DNA of 64,000 nucleotides from Flavobacterium sp. 245 (lineage in GTDB: Bacteria; Bacteroidota; Bacteroidia; Flavobacteriales; Flavobacteriaceae). The stretch is from positions 124,001-188,000 of the forward strand of contig NZ_SNXB01000002.1 in NCBI RefSeq assembly GCF_004362055.1, given 5' to 3'. Under the pieces are notes generated by a model, which was not told the origin of the DNA, did no database searches, and worked only from the letters and a program-made list of their open reading frames with translations. Both the position numbers and the translations under genes were made by a program. This document shows positions 1-8,812 of the stretch, piece by piece (positions within the stretch are counted from its first letter, which is position 1; the number at the start of each line of letters is the position of its first letter).

Positions 1-29
1 AAATTCATCATAAAAAATCAAAGCAGATT

Positions 30-881
30 TTACAGCGCTTTTACCGTTTCAACAAAAGTACTTTTTTTATCAATAATTCCCAGATCAAATAATTGATTTT
101 GAATTTTAATAAATGCTTTCTCGCTTAAATGTTTTTGAGACCACTGCGTTAGTTTTAACCATTCTTGAATATCTTCAATTTTTTGGTTAAAAAGCTCTGC
201 TAAAGTTTTATCAATTTCCGGAATTTCGGCAAAATCGTGTGTTGTTTTATTGATGATTTCAAGGATTTTTTCAACCACTTTTGGATTTTTTTTCAAAAAT
301 TCATCACGAACCGTAATAACAAATGAAGGCCATGGAGTAGGGCAGTCGCCAACTCGTCTGAAAATACCTTTGTCAACAAGTGGTTTTGTCATAAAACGTT
401 CCCACATAAAATAATCTGCTGTACCATTTGTCAAGGCTTCGACAGCGCCATCAATTGTATTGATAATTTCAAATTGAAGATCATCAGATTCCCAGCCTTG
501 TTCCGCTGCATTGACATAGGCCATTAACTGGGACCCTGACCCAATTCTTGAAATTGCCACTTTTTTGTTTTCTAAATCTTTTACGGTTTGAAAATCTGAT
601 TTTGCAGCTACGTGAATTCCCCAAATTAAAGGAGACTGAACATAAATTTGGACAATTTTACTCGGATTTCCAGCTAGAATATCTTTGACAATTCCTTCTG
701 TCAAAATAACGGCAATATCAGCTTCACCACTTCGCAGCATCTGGCACATTTTGCCTGTACCTTCTGGAATATCCTTCCATTGCAAATCAATATTTTCTGC
801 TTCAAATTCGCCATTTTCAATGCATAAATGCCATGGCAAATTGAAGTGTTCGGGAACACCTACAATATTTACAGTTTTCAT
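30..881 (-). CDS. ABC-type substrate-binding-like protein (SsuA/THI5 fold), cytoplasmic
   Basis: The 283-residue protein has the type II periplasmic-binding-protein layout. An early strand starts it (IVGVPEHFNLPWHLCIENG), then come the MLRSGEADIAVILTEG segment and a GSGSQLMAYV segment near residue 115 that resembles the ligand-contact loop of NMT1/SsuA-type proteins. There is no signal peptide or lipobox: it begins MKTVNIVGVPEHF and runs straight into the fold. No permease or ATPase gene lies beside it in the window. It may therefore be a soluble ligand-binding or sensor protein instead of a transport component. The ligand cannot be told from sequence. The fold call is fairly safe and the function open. 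Confidence 0.75.
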   Translation of the reverse strand: MKTVNIVGVPEHFNLPWHLCIENGEFEAENIDLQWKDIPEGTGKMCQMLRSGEADIAVILTEGIVKDILAGNPSKIVQIYVQSPLIWGIHVAAKSDFQTVKDLENKKVAISRIGSGSQLMAYVNAAEQGWESDDLQFEIINTIDGAVEALTNGTADYFMWERFMTKPLVDKGIFRRVGDCPTPWPSFVITVRDEFLKKNPKVVEKILEIINKTTHDFAEIPEIDKTLAELFNQKIEDIQEWLKLTQWSQKHLSEKAFIKIQNQLFDLGIIDKKSTFVETVKAL

Positions 882-931
882 TACAGTTTAAGTTTAAGTT
901 AAGTTGGTATGCGTATTTTAAGTTTGTTTGT

Positions 932-1405
932 TTAGTTTTTTAATAAATCAGCTCGGTGTTTTTCAGAAATGTACGGTTCTGCAAATTCTATTACTGATTG
1001 GTCTTCATATCCAATTAAAACATTTTTAACAATCGCATAATCAACATCTCTCACAATTTCGACTGCCAAGAATGTATCATTCAGACTTTCAGATATGCAA
1101 TTAATAGCTTGAAGCTTCTCGCTAATTATTTCTTTATCAAAACCGCCTTCTAAAATTAATATCTGAACAATGGAATTACCTGAATGCTCAATAGTTTCTT
1201 TATAAACCAGCTTTTTTTCTTCTTCCTCATATTCGGCATAAAACAAATCTCCTGTTGCAATTGATGCCCCAAAAAACGGAATATTATCCAATCTGAAAAA
1301 ACCTTTTTCAAGATTAATAATTTCGGCCCACATTGTTTCTGAAACGGTTTCTTCTAAAAAACTGCTATAATATTTAAATAAGATTTTTGTATGTCTTTCC
1401 TGCAT
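932..1405 (-). CDS. DUF4265-like conserved protein
   Basis: This 157-residue soluble protein has no signal peptide or membrane segment. The stretch ETMWAEIINLEKGFFRLDNIPFFGASIATGD, about residues 20-50, matches the usual opening of DUF4265 proteins, where a WAE...RLDNIPFF block is conserved. The function of that family is unknown. The start codon overlaps the end of the VOC gene upstream in a TAATG arrangement, so the two are probably translated from one mRNA. Family call from memory; no function is claimed. Confidence 0.7.
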   Translation of the reverse strand: MQERHTKILFKYYSSFLEETVSETMWAEIINLEKGFFRLDNIPFFGASIATGDLFYAEYEEEEKKLVYKETIEHSGNSIVQILILEGGFDKEIISEKLQAINCISESLNDTFLAVEIVRDVDYAIVKNVLIGYEDQSVIEFAEPYISEKHRADLLKN

Positions 1406-1797
1406 TATTCAATTTCGCTGATTACAGCTTTTAAGGGTGATATAACAATACGATAACCATCTGGATCCTGAATCATTTTTCCGTTTTCATTCCAAAATGG
1501 ATTAGTTGCAGTTATAGTTGAGATATTTAAATGTATAAGTCTACTTATCAAGTCATTATAATCTGCTATTACTTTTGGATATAGCACAATAACATCATCT
1601 TCATCAAAAATATGTTTCGCTACAGATTCTGATTGAGTAAATTCAAAATGCCAGTCTAAACCTGATTTTCCAATAAAAATACCATTGTAATTATTGTGAT
1701 TTTGAAACTCTCCTAATTGTTCAAAGCCAAGTACATTTACGTAAAAATCTTCAATTCTTTTTAAATCATTGGTATGTCTTGCTACTCTTAAAAACAT
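1405..1797 (-). CDS. VOC (glyoxalase/bleomycin-resistance fold) family protein
   Basis: The 130-residue protein shows a vicinal-oxygen-chelate pattern: an N-terminal ARHTNDLKRIEDFYVNVLGFEQLGEF module and a C-terminal NPFWNENGKMIQDPDGYRIVISP module with the typical DPDGYRI ending. A His near residue 8 and a Glu near residue 53 (WHFEF) could be metal ligands. VOC proteins include lyases, dioxygenases and antibiotic-binding proteins, and nothing here separates these. It sits in a tight run with the DUF4265-like gene (1-nt stop/start overlap) and the DinB-like gene (3-nt gap). Confidence 0.8.
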   Translation of the reverse strand: MFLRVARHTNDLKRIEDFYVNVLGFEQLGEFQNHNNYNGIFIGKSGLDWHFEFTQSESVAKHIFDEDDVIVLYPKVIADYNDLISRLIHLNISTITATNPFWNENGKMIQDPDGYRIVISPLKAVISEIE

Positions 1798-1800
1798 AAA

Positions 1801-2253
1801 TTACGATTTTATTTGATTGACATGATGCACTAAATGTTCAACGTAATCCGTCATTAGAAACTTTAAATCAATAACTGATTCATCAGCCAATACAATTTTA
1901 TAATCCAATGCTTTTTGATCAACCGATTTCATGATTCTAACAATTTGTCTGTTTACCGAAAACCACAATTGCGTTAATTCAGCAATAGGAATTGTTTGGT
2001 ACTGATTCAAATCAACCAAATCCATTTGGCTGTAAGGCCTATGATGATAAGGTTTTTCTAAATAATTTATTTCAGTAAAACGAACTAAATTATGAATTCC
2101 GGAATCTATTAAGTGTCCTAAAATTTCTTTTTTTGACCATTTTCCAGGAATTTTTACTTCTAAAATTTCATCATTAAGCGTTGGAAAATAATTGATATTT
2201 TCGCTTAATAATTTCTCAAATTTACGAATAGCGTTTTCCATAAATGATCTCAT
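1801..2253 (-). CDS. DinB-like (DinB_2/YfiT) putative metal-dependent protein
   Basis: This is a 150-residue four-helix-bundle protein of the DinB/YfiT type. The characteristic GKWSKKEILGHLIDSGIHNLVRF segment near residues 37-60 and the C-terminal DYVEHLVHHVNQI supply the His residues that usually bind one divalent metal. Related proteins include bacillithiol transferases and DNA-damage-inducible proteins of unknown activity. An internal Met at 2241 (MENAIRKFEKLL) is an equally good start. It belongs to the same short operon as the VOC and DUF4265-like genes. Confidence 0.8.
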   Translation of the reverse strand: MRSFMENAIRKFEKLLSENINYFPTLNDEILEVKIPGKWSKKEILGHLIDSGIHNLVRFTEINYLEKPYHHRPYSQMDLVDLNQYQTIPIAELTQLWFSVNRQIVRIMKSVDQKALDYKIVLADESVIDLKFLMTDYVEHLVHHVNQIKS

Positions 2254-2276
2254 TTTCTAATTGGCAAATTATCTAA

Positions 2277-3146
2277 TTAATTACCGGCAATTTTATTCAA
2301 AGTATAAGTAATCAGCTCATCAACAGCTTTATAAGGATCTTCACTAAAAGTTCCTGAAGCACGATTGGCAATGATAGCATTTAAAGATAAGGCATTATGA
2401 CCTAACAGTGACGAAAGCCCATAAATTGCTGCCGTTTCCATTTCTAAGTTAGTGATTTTATTGCCATCAAAATCAAAATTATCCATTTTATTGTTTAATT
2501 CTTCATCTTGAATGTTTAAACGCAAAACACGACCCTGAGGACCATAAAAACCACCGGCAGTTGCCGTAATTCCTTTAAAAATTTTATCCGATTCAATTGT
2601 TTTTTCTAAAGTTTCAGAGCAGGCAATTGCATAAGGTCTTCCTTTTCTGATGTCCCAATTGGTGTGCGTAGTAAAAGCATCTTCAATTGCAGCATTAGAA
2701 ACTTCATCAATTAAATAGGAGCGAAGCATATTATCTAAACCAAGTCCAAATTTTGACATTACAAAACTGTCAACAGGAATATCAGCTTGCAAAGATCCTG
2801 ATGTCCCAATTCTGATGATATTCAGTGAAGTCAAATTTTCTTTTGGCGTACGTGTTTCCAAATCAATATTTACTAAAGCATCAAGCTCATTTAGTACTAT
2901 ATCAATATTGTCAGGGCCAATTCCTGTAGAAATTACAGAAATGCGTTTTCCCTTGTAAATTCCGGTTTGGGTTTTAAATTCTCTTTTTTGAGTAGAAAAT
3001 TCTATTTTTTCAAAAAACTGAGTGATTTTTTCAACTCTGTTTTGATCTCCAACAAAAATAATGTCGTGAGCTATATTTTCAGGACGAAGATTTAAGTGGT
3101 AAACACTTCCGTCTGGATTAAGTATTAATTCTGAGTTTTGTATCAT
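2277..3146 (-). CDS. Nucleoside phosphorylase (uridine phosphorylase-like)
   Basis: The 289-residue protein is a member of the PNP/UDP phosphorylase family. It carries the phosphate-binding loop (VISTGIGPDNIDIVLNEL), the RIGTSGSLQADIPVDSFV block and a C-terminal NLEMETAAIYGLSSLLGH motif, in which the Glu and Met contact the ribose. These enzymes cleave nucleosides with phosphate to base and ribose-1-phosphate in purine or pyrimidine salvage. Uridine phosphorylase is the closest guess, but substrate specificity is not certain. The gene lies 23 nt upstream of the DinB-like gene on the same strand. Confidence 0.85.
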   Translation of the reverse strand: MIQNSELILNPDGSVYHLNLRPENIAHDIIFVGDQNRVEKITQFFEKIEFSTQKREFKTQTGIYKGKRISVISTGIGPDNIDIVLNELDALVNIDLETRTPKENLTSLNIIRIGTSGSLQADIPVDSFVMSKFGLGLDNMLRSYLIDEVSNAAIEDAFTTHTNWDIRKGRPYAIACSETLEKTIESDKIFKGITATAGGFYGPQGRVLRLNIQDEELNNKMDNFDFDGNKITNLEMETAAIYGLSSLLGHNALSLNAIIANRASGTFSEDPYKAVDELITYTLNKIAGN

Positions 3147-3158
3147 TTTTTTTGAGGT

Positions 3159-3258
3159 GCTAAGGTTCTGAGTGGCTAAGGTTCTGAGTTTTCTTTTTGT
3201 TTCAAGTTTCAGGTTTCAGGTTGGAGTAACTTGAAACGTTAAACTTGAAACTTGAAAC
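3159..3258. repeat. Word-repeat hairpin spacer (GTTTCAAG/GTTTCAGG family)
   Basis: The spacer between the nucleoside phosphorylase and SUI1 genes holds a tandem pair of GCTAAGGTTCTGAG (3159-3172 and 3175-3188). This is followed by GTTTCAAG/GTTTCAGG words (3199-3222) and their inverse AACTTGAAAC (3228-3258), which can fold into a long imperfect hairpin. The same word family recurs at 15431-15450, 35921-35981 and 60593-60632. Confidence 0.75.
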
Positions 3259-3263
3259 TTTTT

Positions 3264-3596
3264 TTAGCCTCCTACACGTTTCGTTTTAAATCCTTTTTCT
3301 TTTAAAATAGCCATAATCTTGTCACGATAATCGCCTTGAATAATGATTGAAGCATCTTTAAAAGTACCACCAACACTTAATTTTGTTTTAATTTCTTTGG
3401 CAAGAACTTTAAAATCTTCATCCGATCCTTCGTAACCTTCAATAATCGTAGTGGCTTTTCCTTTTCGTTTTTCGAATTTACAAATCATTGGTTCTTTTTG
3501 AACGTATAATACGTGTTCTTCGGCCTGAATTTCCTCAGGTTCATTCGATTCAACGTGATCTGGAAATAAGTTTTTTAATTGATCTTTAAAGTCCAT
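3264..3596 (-). CDS. SUI1/YciH-type translation initiation factor-like protein
   Basis: The 110-residue protein has a SUI1 (eIF1-like) C-terminal domain from about residue 35. The pattern RKGKATTIIEGYEG ... LAKEIKTKLSVGGTFKD ... IIIQGDYRDKIMAILKEKGF is the bacterial YciH signature. The N-terminal 30 residues are acidic. YciH proteins bind the 30S subunit and affect initiation fidelity; this is known from other bacteria and is inferred here. It is flanked by repeat-rich spacers on both sides. Confidence 0.9.
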   Translation of the reverse strand: MDFKDQLKNLFPDHVESNEPEEIQAEEHVLYVQKEPMICKFEKRKGKATTIIEGYEGSDEDFKVLAKEIKTKLSVGGTFKDASIIIQGDYRDKIMAILKEKGFKTKRVGG

Positions 3597-3646
3597 AATT
3601 TTTTTATTCTAAAAATAAATTCCAACCATAAAAGTATTTAAAAATT

Positions 3647-3684
3647 AAATTCCAAACTCCAATAAAGCTTGGAATTTGGAATTT
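3647..3684. terminator. Hairpin built of AATTCCAA words between oxygenase and SUI1 genes
   Basis: AAATTCCAAACTCCAA (3647-3662) pairs with TTGGAATTTGGAATTT (3669-3684), 15 of 16 positions, with a 6-nt loop. It lies directly downstream of the oxygenase gene on the minus strand, so it may act as a terminator or processing hairpin. No long U tract follows. Confidence 0.5.
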
Positions 3685-3708
3685 TAATATTTGAATTTAT
3701 TTGAATTT

Positions 3709-4659
3709 TTATTTTTTAATTAAACCTAAATCTACTAAACGTTCGTATAAATAATCTCCCGCTGTAATATCTTCAAATTTCTTAGGATGCTCATCATCGA
3801 TACAATTTTCAAGACAATCTAAGCGCATATCGCTTACTGGATGCATGAAAAACGGAATAGAATAACGTGAAGTTCCCCATAATTCTCTTGGCGGATTTAC
3901 CACTTGGTGAATTGTTGATTTTAGTTTGTTGTTAGTATGTCTTGACAACATATCGCCAACATTAATTACTAATTCATCATCTGCAGCAATTGCATCAATC
4001 CATTCTCCATCATGATTTTGAACTTGTAATCCTTTTCCTTGAGCGCCCATTAAAAGTGTAATCAAGTTGATGTCACCATGTGCAGCCGCTCTAATTGCAT
4101 TTTCCGGTTCCGTAGTAATAGGCGGATAATGAATTGGTCTTAAAATTGAATTTCCTTCTTTTGCATAATCATCAAAATAAAATTCATCTAAACCTAAATG
4201 CAAAGCTAAAGCTCTAAGGACGTAAACTCCCGTTTTTTCAAGCATTTGATAAGCTTCTTTACCAACTGCGTTAAAACGTGGCAACTCTTTTACTTCAACG
4301 TTTTCTGGATATTCTGACGCGTATTTTGAATCTGCATCAACATACTGGCCAAAATGCCAAAACTCTTTTAAATCTCCCTCTTTACGTCCTTTAGCATGTT
4401 CTTTTCCAAAAGATACATAACCTCTTTGTCCGCCAATACCAGGAATTTCATAATTATGCTTAGTTTCTACTGGCAAAGCGAAAAATTTTCTAATTTCGCT
4501 ATAAAGCTCGTCTACTAATTGATCATCTAAAAAGTGACCTTTTAGGGCTACGAAGCCAATGTTTTCAAATGCACTGCCGATTTCATTTACAAATTTTTGT
4601 TTACGTTTCGGGTCGTCCGAAAGGAAATCACGTAAGTCTACACTAGGAATGTTTTGCAT
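3709..4659 (-). CDS. Isopenicillin N synthase-like 2-oxoglutarate/Fe(II) oxygenase
   Basis: The 316-residue protein has the two domains of this superfamily: an N-terminal DIOX_N region (IPSVDLRDFLSDDPKRKQKF ... NIGFVALKGHF) and the C-terminal jelly roll. The Fe(II) ligands are His and Asp of AAHGDINLITLL near residue 193 and a distal His in STIHQVVNP. The SRYSIPFF motif supplies the RxS that binds 2-oxoglutarate. The substrate is unknown. Bacterial members act on amino acids, pyrimidines and natural products. It is a single gene divergent from the E1 gene. Confidence 0.85.
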   Translation of the reverse strand: MQNIPSVDLRDFLSDDPKRKQKFVNEIGSAFENIGFVALKGHFLDDQLVDELYSEIRKFFALPVETKHNYEIPGIGGQRGYVSFGKEHAKGRKEGDLKEFWHFGQYVDADSKYASEYPENVEVKELPRFNAVGKEAYQMLEKTGVYVLRALALHLGLDEFYFDDYAKEGNSILRPIHYPPITTEPENAIRAAAHGDINLITLLMGAQGKGLQVQNHDGEWIDAIAADDELVINVGDMLSRHTNNKLKSTIHQVVNPPRELWGTSRYSIPFFMHPVSDMRLDCLENCIDDEHPKKFEDITAGDYLYERLVDLGLIKK

Positions 4660-4801
4660 ACTTTACATTTTTTATTTAAAGACGAAAGGTGTTGAAAAAC
4701 CTTTCAGTAACAAAGGTAGAGAATATTTTAGAATTGAATTTTAAAAGTTATATTAAAATTGAAATATTATAACAAAAACAAATAAAATTGTTATAATTTT
4801 T

Positions 4802-4809
4802 TATATTTG
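4802..4809 (+). promoter_or_regulatory. Putative -7 box (TATATTTG) of the E1 gene
   Basis: TATATTTG fits the Bacteroidota -7 consensus TAnnTTTG and lies 23 nt before the ATG at 4833. No well-spaced -33 TTTG is obvious, so the call rests on one box. Confidence 0.45.
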
Positions 4810-4832
4810 GAACACTAAAAAAAACTAACCCA

Positions 4833-6809
4833 ATGATCTTTTACAGACAAAATCTGACCGACGCTCAATTACTAGATTTATATAAAAAAATTCTCAAACC
4901 TCGATTAATCGAAGAAAAAATGCTGATCCTGATTCGTCAGGGAAAAGTTTCAAAATGGTTCTCCGGAATTGGGCAGGAAGCTATTGCAGTGGGCGTAACA
5001 GCTGTTTTAAACGAATCTGAGTACGTATTGCCAATGCATCGAAATCTTGGTGTTTTTACAACCAGAAATATTCCACTTTACCGCTTATTCTCGCAGTGGC
5101 AGGGAAAGGCGAACGGTTTTACTAAAGGAAGGGACCGAAGTTTTCACTTTGGAACTCAAGAATATAAAATAATCGGAATGATTTCGCATCTGGGTCCGCA
5201 ATTAGGTATCGCAGACGGAATCGCATTAGCTGATAAACTTCAAAACAACAAAAAAGTAACAGCTGTTTTTACTGGCGAAGGCGCAACCAGCGAAGGAGAT
5301 TTTCACGAAGCGCTGAATATTGCAGCAGTTTGGAAATTGCCTGTAATGTTTGTTATCGAAAATAATGGTTACGGACTTTCGACTCCAACAAACGAACAGT
5401 ATTTATGCGAAAATCTAGCCGACAAAGGAATTGGTTACGGCATTGAAAGTCATATTATTGACGGAAATAATATACTTGACGTTTATAATAAGCTTGCTGA
5501 ATTAAAAGAACAAATGCAGCGTGATCCGCATCCAGTGTTATTGGAATTTAAAACGTTCAGAATGCGCGGGCACGAAGAAGCGAGTGGCACAAAATATGTA
5601 CCTCAGGAATTAATGGATGAATGGGCAGCTAAAGATCCTGTGACCAATTATCGCAATTATTTGACTGAAAAAGGAATTTTAACAGCCGAATATGACGTAG
5701 AGCTTCACAATGAAATCAAGCAAGAAATTGATGAAAATTTAGCCATTGCAAATGCTGAACCTGAGATTGTCCCAACTTATAGCGGAGAGTTAGATGATGT
5801 TTATAAAGATTTTGAATATGAAGAATATACGCATGGCGAAGAAGTAAAAAATATTCGTTTTATAGATGCTATCCGAAATAGTTTAGAACAATCTATGTGG
5901 CGCAATAAAAACTTAGTCATAATGGGCCAGGACATTGCAGAATATGGTGGGGCATTTAAAATTACAGAAGGTTTTGTTGATGCTTTTGGAAAAGAAAGAG
6001 TCCGCAATACGCCAATTTGCGAAAGCGCGGTAGTTTCAACCGGAATGGGATTATCAATTAACGGATATAAAGCGATTGTAGAAATGCAATTTGCTGATTT
6101 TGTGTCAACAGGTTTTAATCCGATTGTAAATTTATTGGCAAAATCACATTATCGCTGGGGCGAAAAGGCTGATGTTGTAGTTCGAATGCCTTGTGGTGGC
6201 GGTACGCAAGCGGGACCTTTTCATTCGCAGACAAACGAAGCTTGGTTTACCAAAACTCCAGGATTAAAAATAGTTTACCCTGCTTTTCCATATGATGCAA
6301 AAGGTTTATTAAATACTTCTATTAATGACCCAAATCCAGTTCTGTTTTTTGAACATAAACAATTATATCGCAGTATTTATCAAGATGTTCCAACTGATTA
6401 TTACACGATTCCGTTAGGAAAAGCAGCAGTTTTAAAAGAAGGAAATGATGTTACCATTATCGCCTTTGGAGCGCCAGTTCACTGGGCATTGGAGACATTA
6501 GCCAATAATCCGGAAGTTAAAGCTGATTTAATAGATTTACGAACATTGCAGCCTTTAGACACCGAAACTATTTTTGCATCGGTTAAAAAGACAGGAAAAG
6601 CAATTATTTATCAGGAAGACACTATGTTTGGCGGTATTGCGAGCGATATTTCGGCATTAATAATGGAACATTGTTTTGAATATCTTGATGGTCCGGTAAA
6701 AAGAGTTGCCAGTTTAGATTCGCCAATTCCATTTACAAAAGCTTTAGAAGATCAGTTTCTGGCAAAAAACCGTTTTGAAGAAATCCTTTTTGATTTATTG
6801 AAATATTAA
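4833..6809 (+). CDS. Fused 2-oxoacid dehydrogenase E1 (alpha+beta)
   Basis: The 658-residue protein joins both E1 subunits. The first half (about 1-310) is the alpha part, with GIGQEAIAVG and the thiamine-diphosphate motif starting GEGATSEGDFHEALN near residue 147. The second half (about 338-658) is the beta part, with VIMGQDIAEYGGAFKIT, FADFVSTGFNPI and RMPCGGGTQAGPFHSQ. E1 decarboxylates a 2-oxoacid and passes the acyl group to a lipoyl E2. In Bacteroidota this fused form is usually assigned to the branched-chain 2-oxoacid complex, which fits best, but pyruvate cannot be excluded. No E2 or E3 gene is nearby. Confidence 0.88.
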   Translation: MIFYRQNLTDAQLLDLYKKILKPRLIEEKMLILIRQGKVSKWFSGIGQEAIAVGVTAVLNESEYVLPMHRNLGVFTTRNIPLYRLFSQWQGKANGFTKGRDRSFHFGTQEYKIIGMISHLGPQLGIADGIALADKLQNNKKVTAVFTGEGATSEGDFHEALNIAAVWKLPVMFVIENNGYGLSTPTNEQYLCENLADKGIGYGIESHIIDGNNILDVYNKLAELKEQMQRDPHPVLLEFKTFRMRGHEEASGTKYVPQELMDEWAAKDPVTNYRNYLTEKGILTAEYDVELHNEIKQEIDENLAIANAEPEIVPTYSGELDDVYKDFEYEEYTHGEEVKNIRFIDAIRNSLEQSMWRNKNLVIMGQDIAEYGGAFKITEGFVDAFGKERVRNTPICESAVVSTGMGLSINGYKAIVEMQFADFVSTGFNPIVNLLAKSHYRWGEKADVVVRMPCGGGTQAGPFHSQTNEAWFTKTPGLKIVYPAFPYDAKGLLNTSINDPNPVLFFEHKQLYRSIYQDVPTDYYTIPLGKAAVLKEGNDVTIIAFGAPVHWALETLANNPEVKADLIDLRTLQPLDTETIFASVKKTGKAIIYQEDTMFGGIASDISALIMEHCFEYLDGPVKRVASLDSPIPFTKALEDQFLAKNRFEEILFDLLKY

Positions 6810-6827
6810 CTATAAAGGTCTTTCCGT

Positions 6828-6857
6828 TTTGAAGAAAGAACATTTTTTCTATCTTTA
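6828..6857 (+). promoter_or_regulatory. Putative promoter of the DUF885 lipoprotein gene
   Basis: TTTG (6828-6831), an 18-nt spacer and TATCTTTA (6850-6857) resemble the Bacteroidota TTTG/TAnnTTTG promoter with one mismatch at the last base. It lies 22 nt upstream of the start codon. Confidence 0.45.
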
Positions 6858-6878
6858 AATCGAATAAAAAACCAAATT

Positions 6879-8621
6879 ATGAAAAAACTGTTTGTTTCTA
6901 TTTTTGCTGTTTCGTTGCTTTTTTCTTGCAATAAAAGTGCTAAAACAACTGTCGACAAAGCTTTAGATGAAAAGTTTGACCGATATAAAGATAATCTCGT
7001 TGATAATTTATGGAAGATCTATCCAGGCTGGGCCTCTGGAGTTGGATTTCATAAATACGACAGTCTTTTAGTTGTTCCAGATGCTAAACAAAGCAAAATA
7101 GAGCTTGATTTTGCAAATGCACAACTAGATTCTTTAAAAAAATATGATATTGAAAGTTTGTCTGATAACAACAAGACCGATTTTCAAATGATCAAAAATC
7201 AGCTTGAAGGAACGATTTTTACCATCAAAGAATTAAAATCATCTGAATGGAATCCTGCAGAATACAACGTTTGTGGCTCATTCGCAGAAATTTTAAACGG
7301 AAAATACGATTCATTAGAAGTTCGTCTGCGTGCTTTTAACATCAAAATGAATGCTATTCCGGCTTATTATGAGGCTGCAAAAAAGAATATCAAAAACCCA
7401 ACAATTGAACATACTGATCTTGCAATTGATCAAAATATTGGAGGTGCTGCTGTTTTTGAAGGTGAATTAAATGATGCCTTATCAAAAAGCAAACTTAATG
7501 AAGCCGAGAAAAAAGAAATTCAGGACAAGGCAAAAATTTCGGTGAAAGCGATAAAAGATTACGCAGAATGGCTTAAAAACTTACCAAATAAAACACCTCG
7601 TTCATTTAGATTAGGCGCATCATTATATGCAAAGAAATTCAACTTTGATATTCAGTCAAGTTATTCTGCTGATGAAATTTATAAAATTGCCGTTGATCAT
7701 AAAAATGATCTGCATGATAAAATGTTTGTTATTGCAGATAAATTATGGAAAAAATACAACGGAAACGCACCAAAACCTGCTGATAAACTGGATTTGATAA
7801 AACAAGTCATTGATAAAATCTCACTGCAACATACAACTCCAGAGAAATTCCAATCGGAAATTGAAAAACAAATTCCAGAGCTTACGGCGTATGTAAAAGC
7901 AAAAGATCTTTTGTATATAGATCCGTCTAAACCTCTAGTGGTTCGTAAAGAACCTGCTTATATGGCGGGCGTAGCGGGTGCTTCAATTTCTGCTCCTGGT
8001 CCTTACGACAAAAATGCAAATACGTATTATAATGTTGGAAGCATGTCTGGATGGACTGCTGAAAATGCAGAAAGTTACCTGCGCGAATACAATGATTATA
8101 TTCTTCAGATTCTAAATATTCACGAAGCAATTCCGGGACATTATACGCAATTAGTTTACAGCAATCAGTCACCAAGCATTATCAAATCTATTTTAGGAAA
8201 TGGTGCAATGGTTGAAGGTTGGGCAGTTTATGCTGAAAAAATGATGCTGGAAAGCGGTTATAAAAATTCTGATGAAATGTGGCTGATGTATTATAAATGG
8301 AATTTAAGAACAACTTGCAACACGATTTTAGACAACAGCGTTCATACTAAAGACATGTCTAAAGAAGATGCGATGATATTGCTTACTAGAGAAGCTTTTC
8401 AACAACAGGCAGAAGCAGAAGGGAAGTGGAAGCGCGTAACGCTATCTCAAGTTCAATTATGCTCTTATTTTACAGGATATACAGAAATCTACAACTTGAG
8501 AGAAGAACTTAAAAAACAAGAAGGAGATAAATTCAATCTGAAACAGTTTCATGAGAAATTCTTAAGTTATGGAAGTGCACCAGTAAAATATATTAAAGAA
8601 TTGATGCTTTCTAAAGAGTAA
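6879..8621 (+). CDS. DUF885 family lipoprotein, predicted metallopeptidase-like
   Basis: The 580-residue protein begins with a lipoprotein signal (MKKLFVSIFAVSLLFSCNK, lipidated Cys in LLFSC). The rest is a helical DUF885 domain. The conserved HEAIPGHYTQ motif near residue 414 and the EGWAVYAEKM motif near residue 446 form an HExxxxH...E arrangement like that of zinc peptidases. Family members are thought to be peptidases of the cell envelope, but substrates are mostly unknown. It is probably anchored in the outer or inner membrane facing the periplasm. It stands alone and is followed by a strong terminator. Confidence 0.85.
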   Translation: MKKLFVSIFAVSLLFSCNKSAKTTVDKALDEKFDRYKDNLVDNLWKIYPGWASGVGFHKYDSLLVVPDAKQSKIELDFANAQLDSLKKYDIESLSDNNKTDFQMIKNQLEGTIFTIKELKSSEWNPAEYNVCGSFAEILNGKYDSLEVRLRAFNIKMNAIPAYYEAAKKNIKNPTIEHTDLAIDQNIGGAAVFEGELNDALSKSKLNEAEKKEIQDKAKISVKAIKDYAEWLKNLPNKTPRSFRLGASLYAKKFNFDIQSSYSADEIYKIAVDHKNDLHDKMFVIADKLWKKYNGNAPKPADKLDLIKQVIDKISLQHTTPEKFQSEIEKQIPELTAYVKAKDLLYIDPSKPLVVRKEPAYMAGVAGASISAPGPYDKNANTYYNVGSMSGWTAENAESYLREYNDYILQILNIHEAIPGHYTQLVYSNQSPSIIKSILGNGAMVEGWAVYAEKMMLESGYKNSDEMWLMYYKWNLRTTCNTILDNSVHTKDMSKEDAMILLTREAFQQQAEAEGKWKRVTLSQVQLCSYFTGYTEIYNLREELKKQEGDKFNLKQFHEKFLSYGSAPVKYIKELMLSKE

Positions 8622-8642
8622 AATTTGCAACTATTTTAATAG

Positions 8643-8684
8643 AAAAAAGGTTTGATTAGATTTGTTTCTCATCAAACCTTTTTT
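8643..8684 (+). terminator. Intrinsic terminator after the DUF885 gene
   Basis: AAAAAAGGTTTGAT (8643-8656) pairs perfectly with ATCAAACCTTTTTT (8671-8684) around a 14-nt loop, 22 nt after the stop codon. The symmetric A/T tails let it work in both directions. Confidence 0.85.
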
Positions 8685-8743
8685 CATTTATACATTTTGA
8701 ATGAATTTAAAAGAAGAATTAAACACAAGAATTAAACACAATC

Positions 8744-8759
8744 TTGTCATAAATGACAA
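8744..8759. repeat. Palindrome TTGTCAT-AA-ATGACAA, copy 1
   Basis: This perfect 7+2+7 palindrome also occurs, base for base, at 43855-43870. Just before it is a tandem repeat of AGAATTAAACACA. Neither overlaps a gene. Confidence 0.6.
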
Positions 8760-8812
8760 ACAGCGTGGATAATTGATAAAAAAAATCCGTTTTATCCTCG
8801 TTTAAATTATTT

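Noticed and set aside
3159..3258. Repeated GTTTCA words as a possible CRISPR or IS end
   Set aside because: Words are irregularly spaced, mixed direct and inverted, without unique spacers or a transposase.
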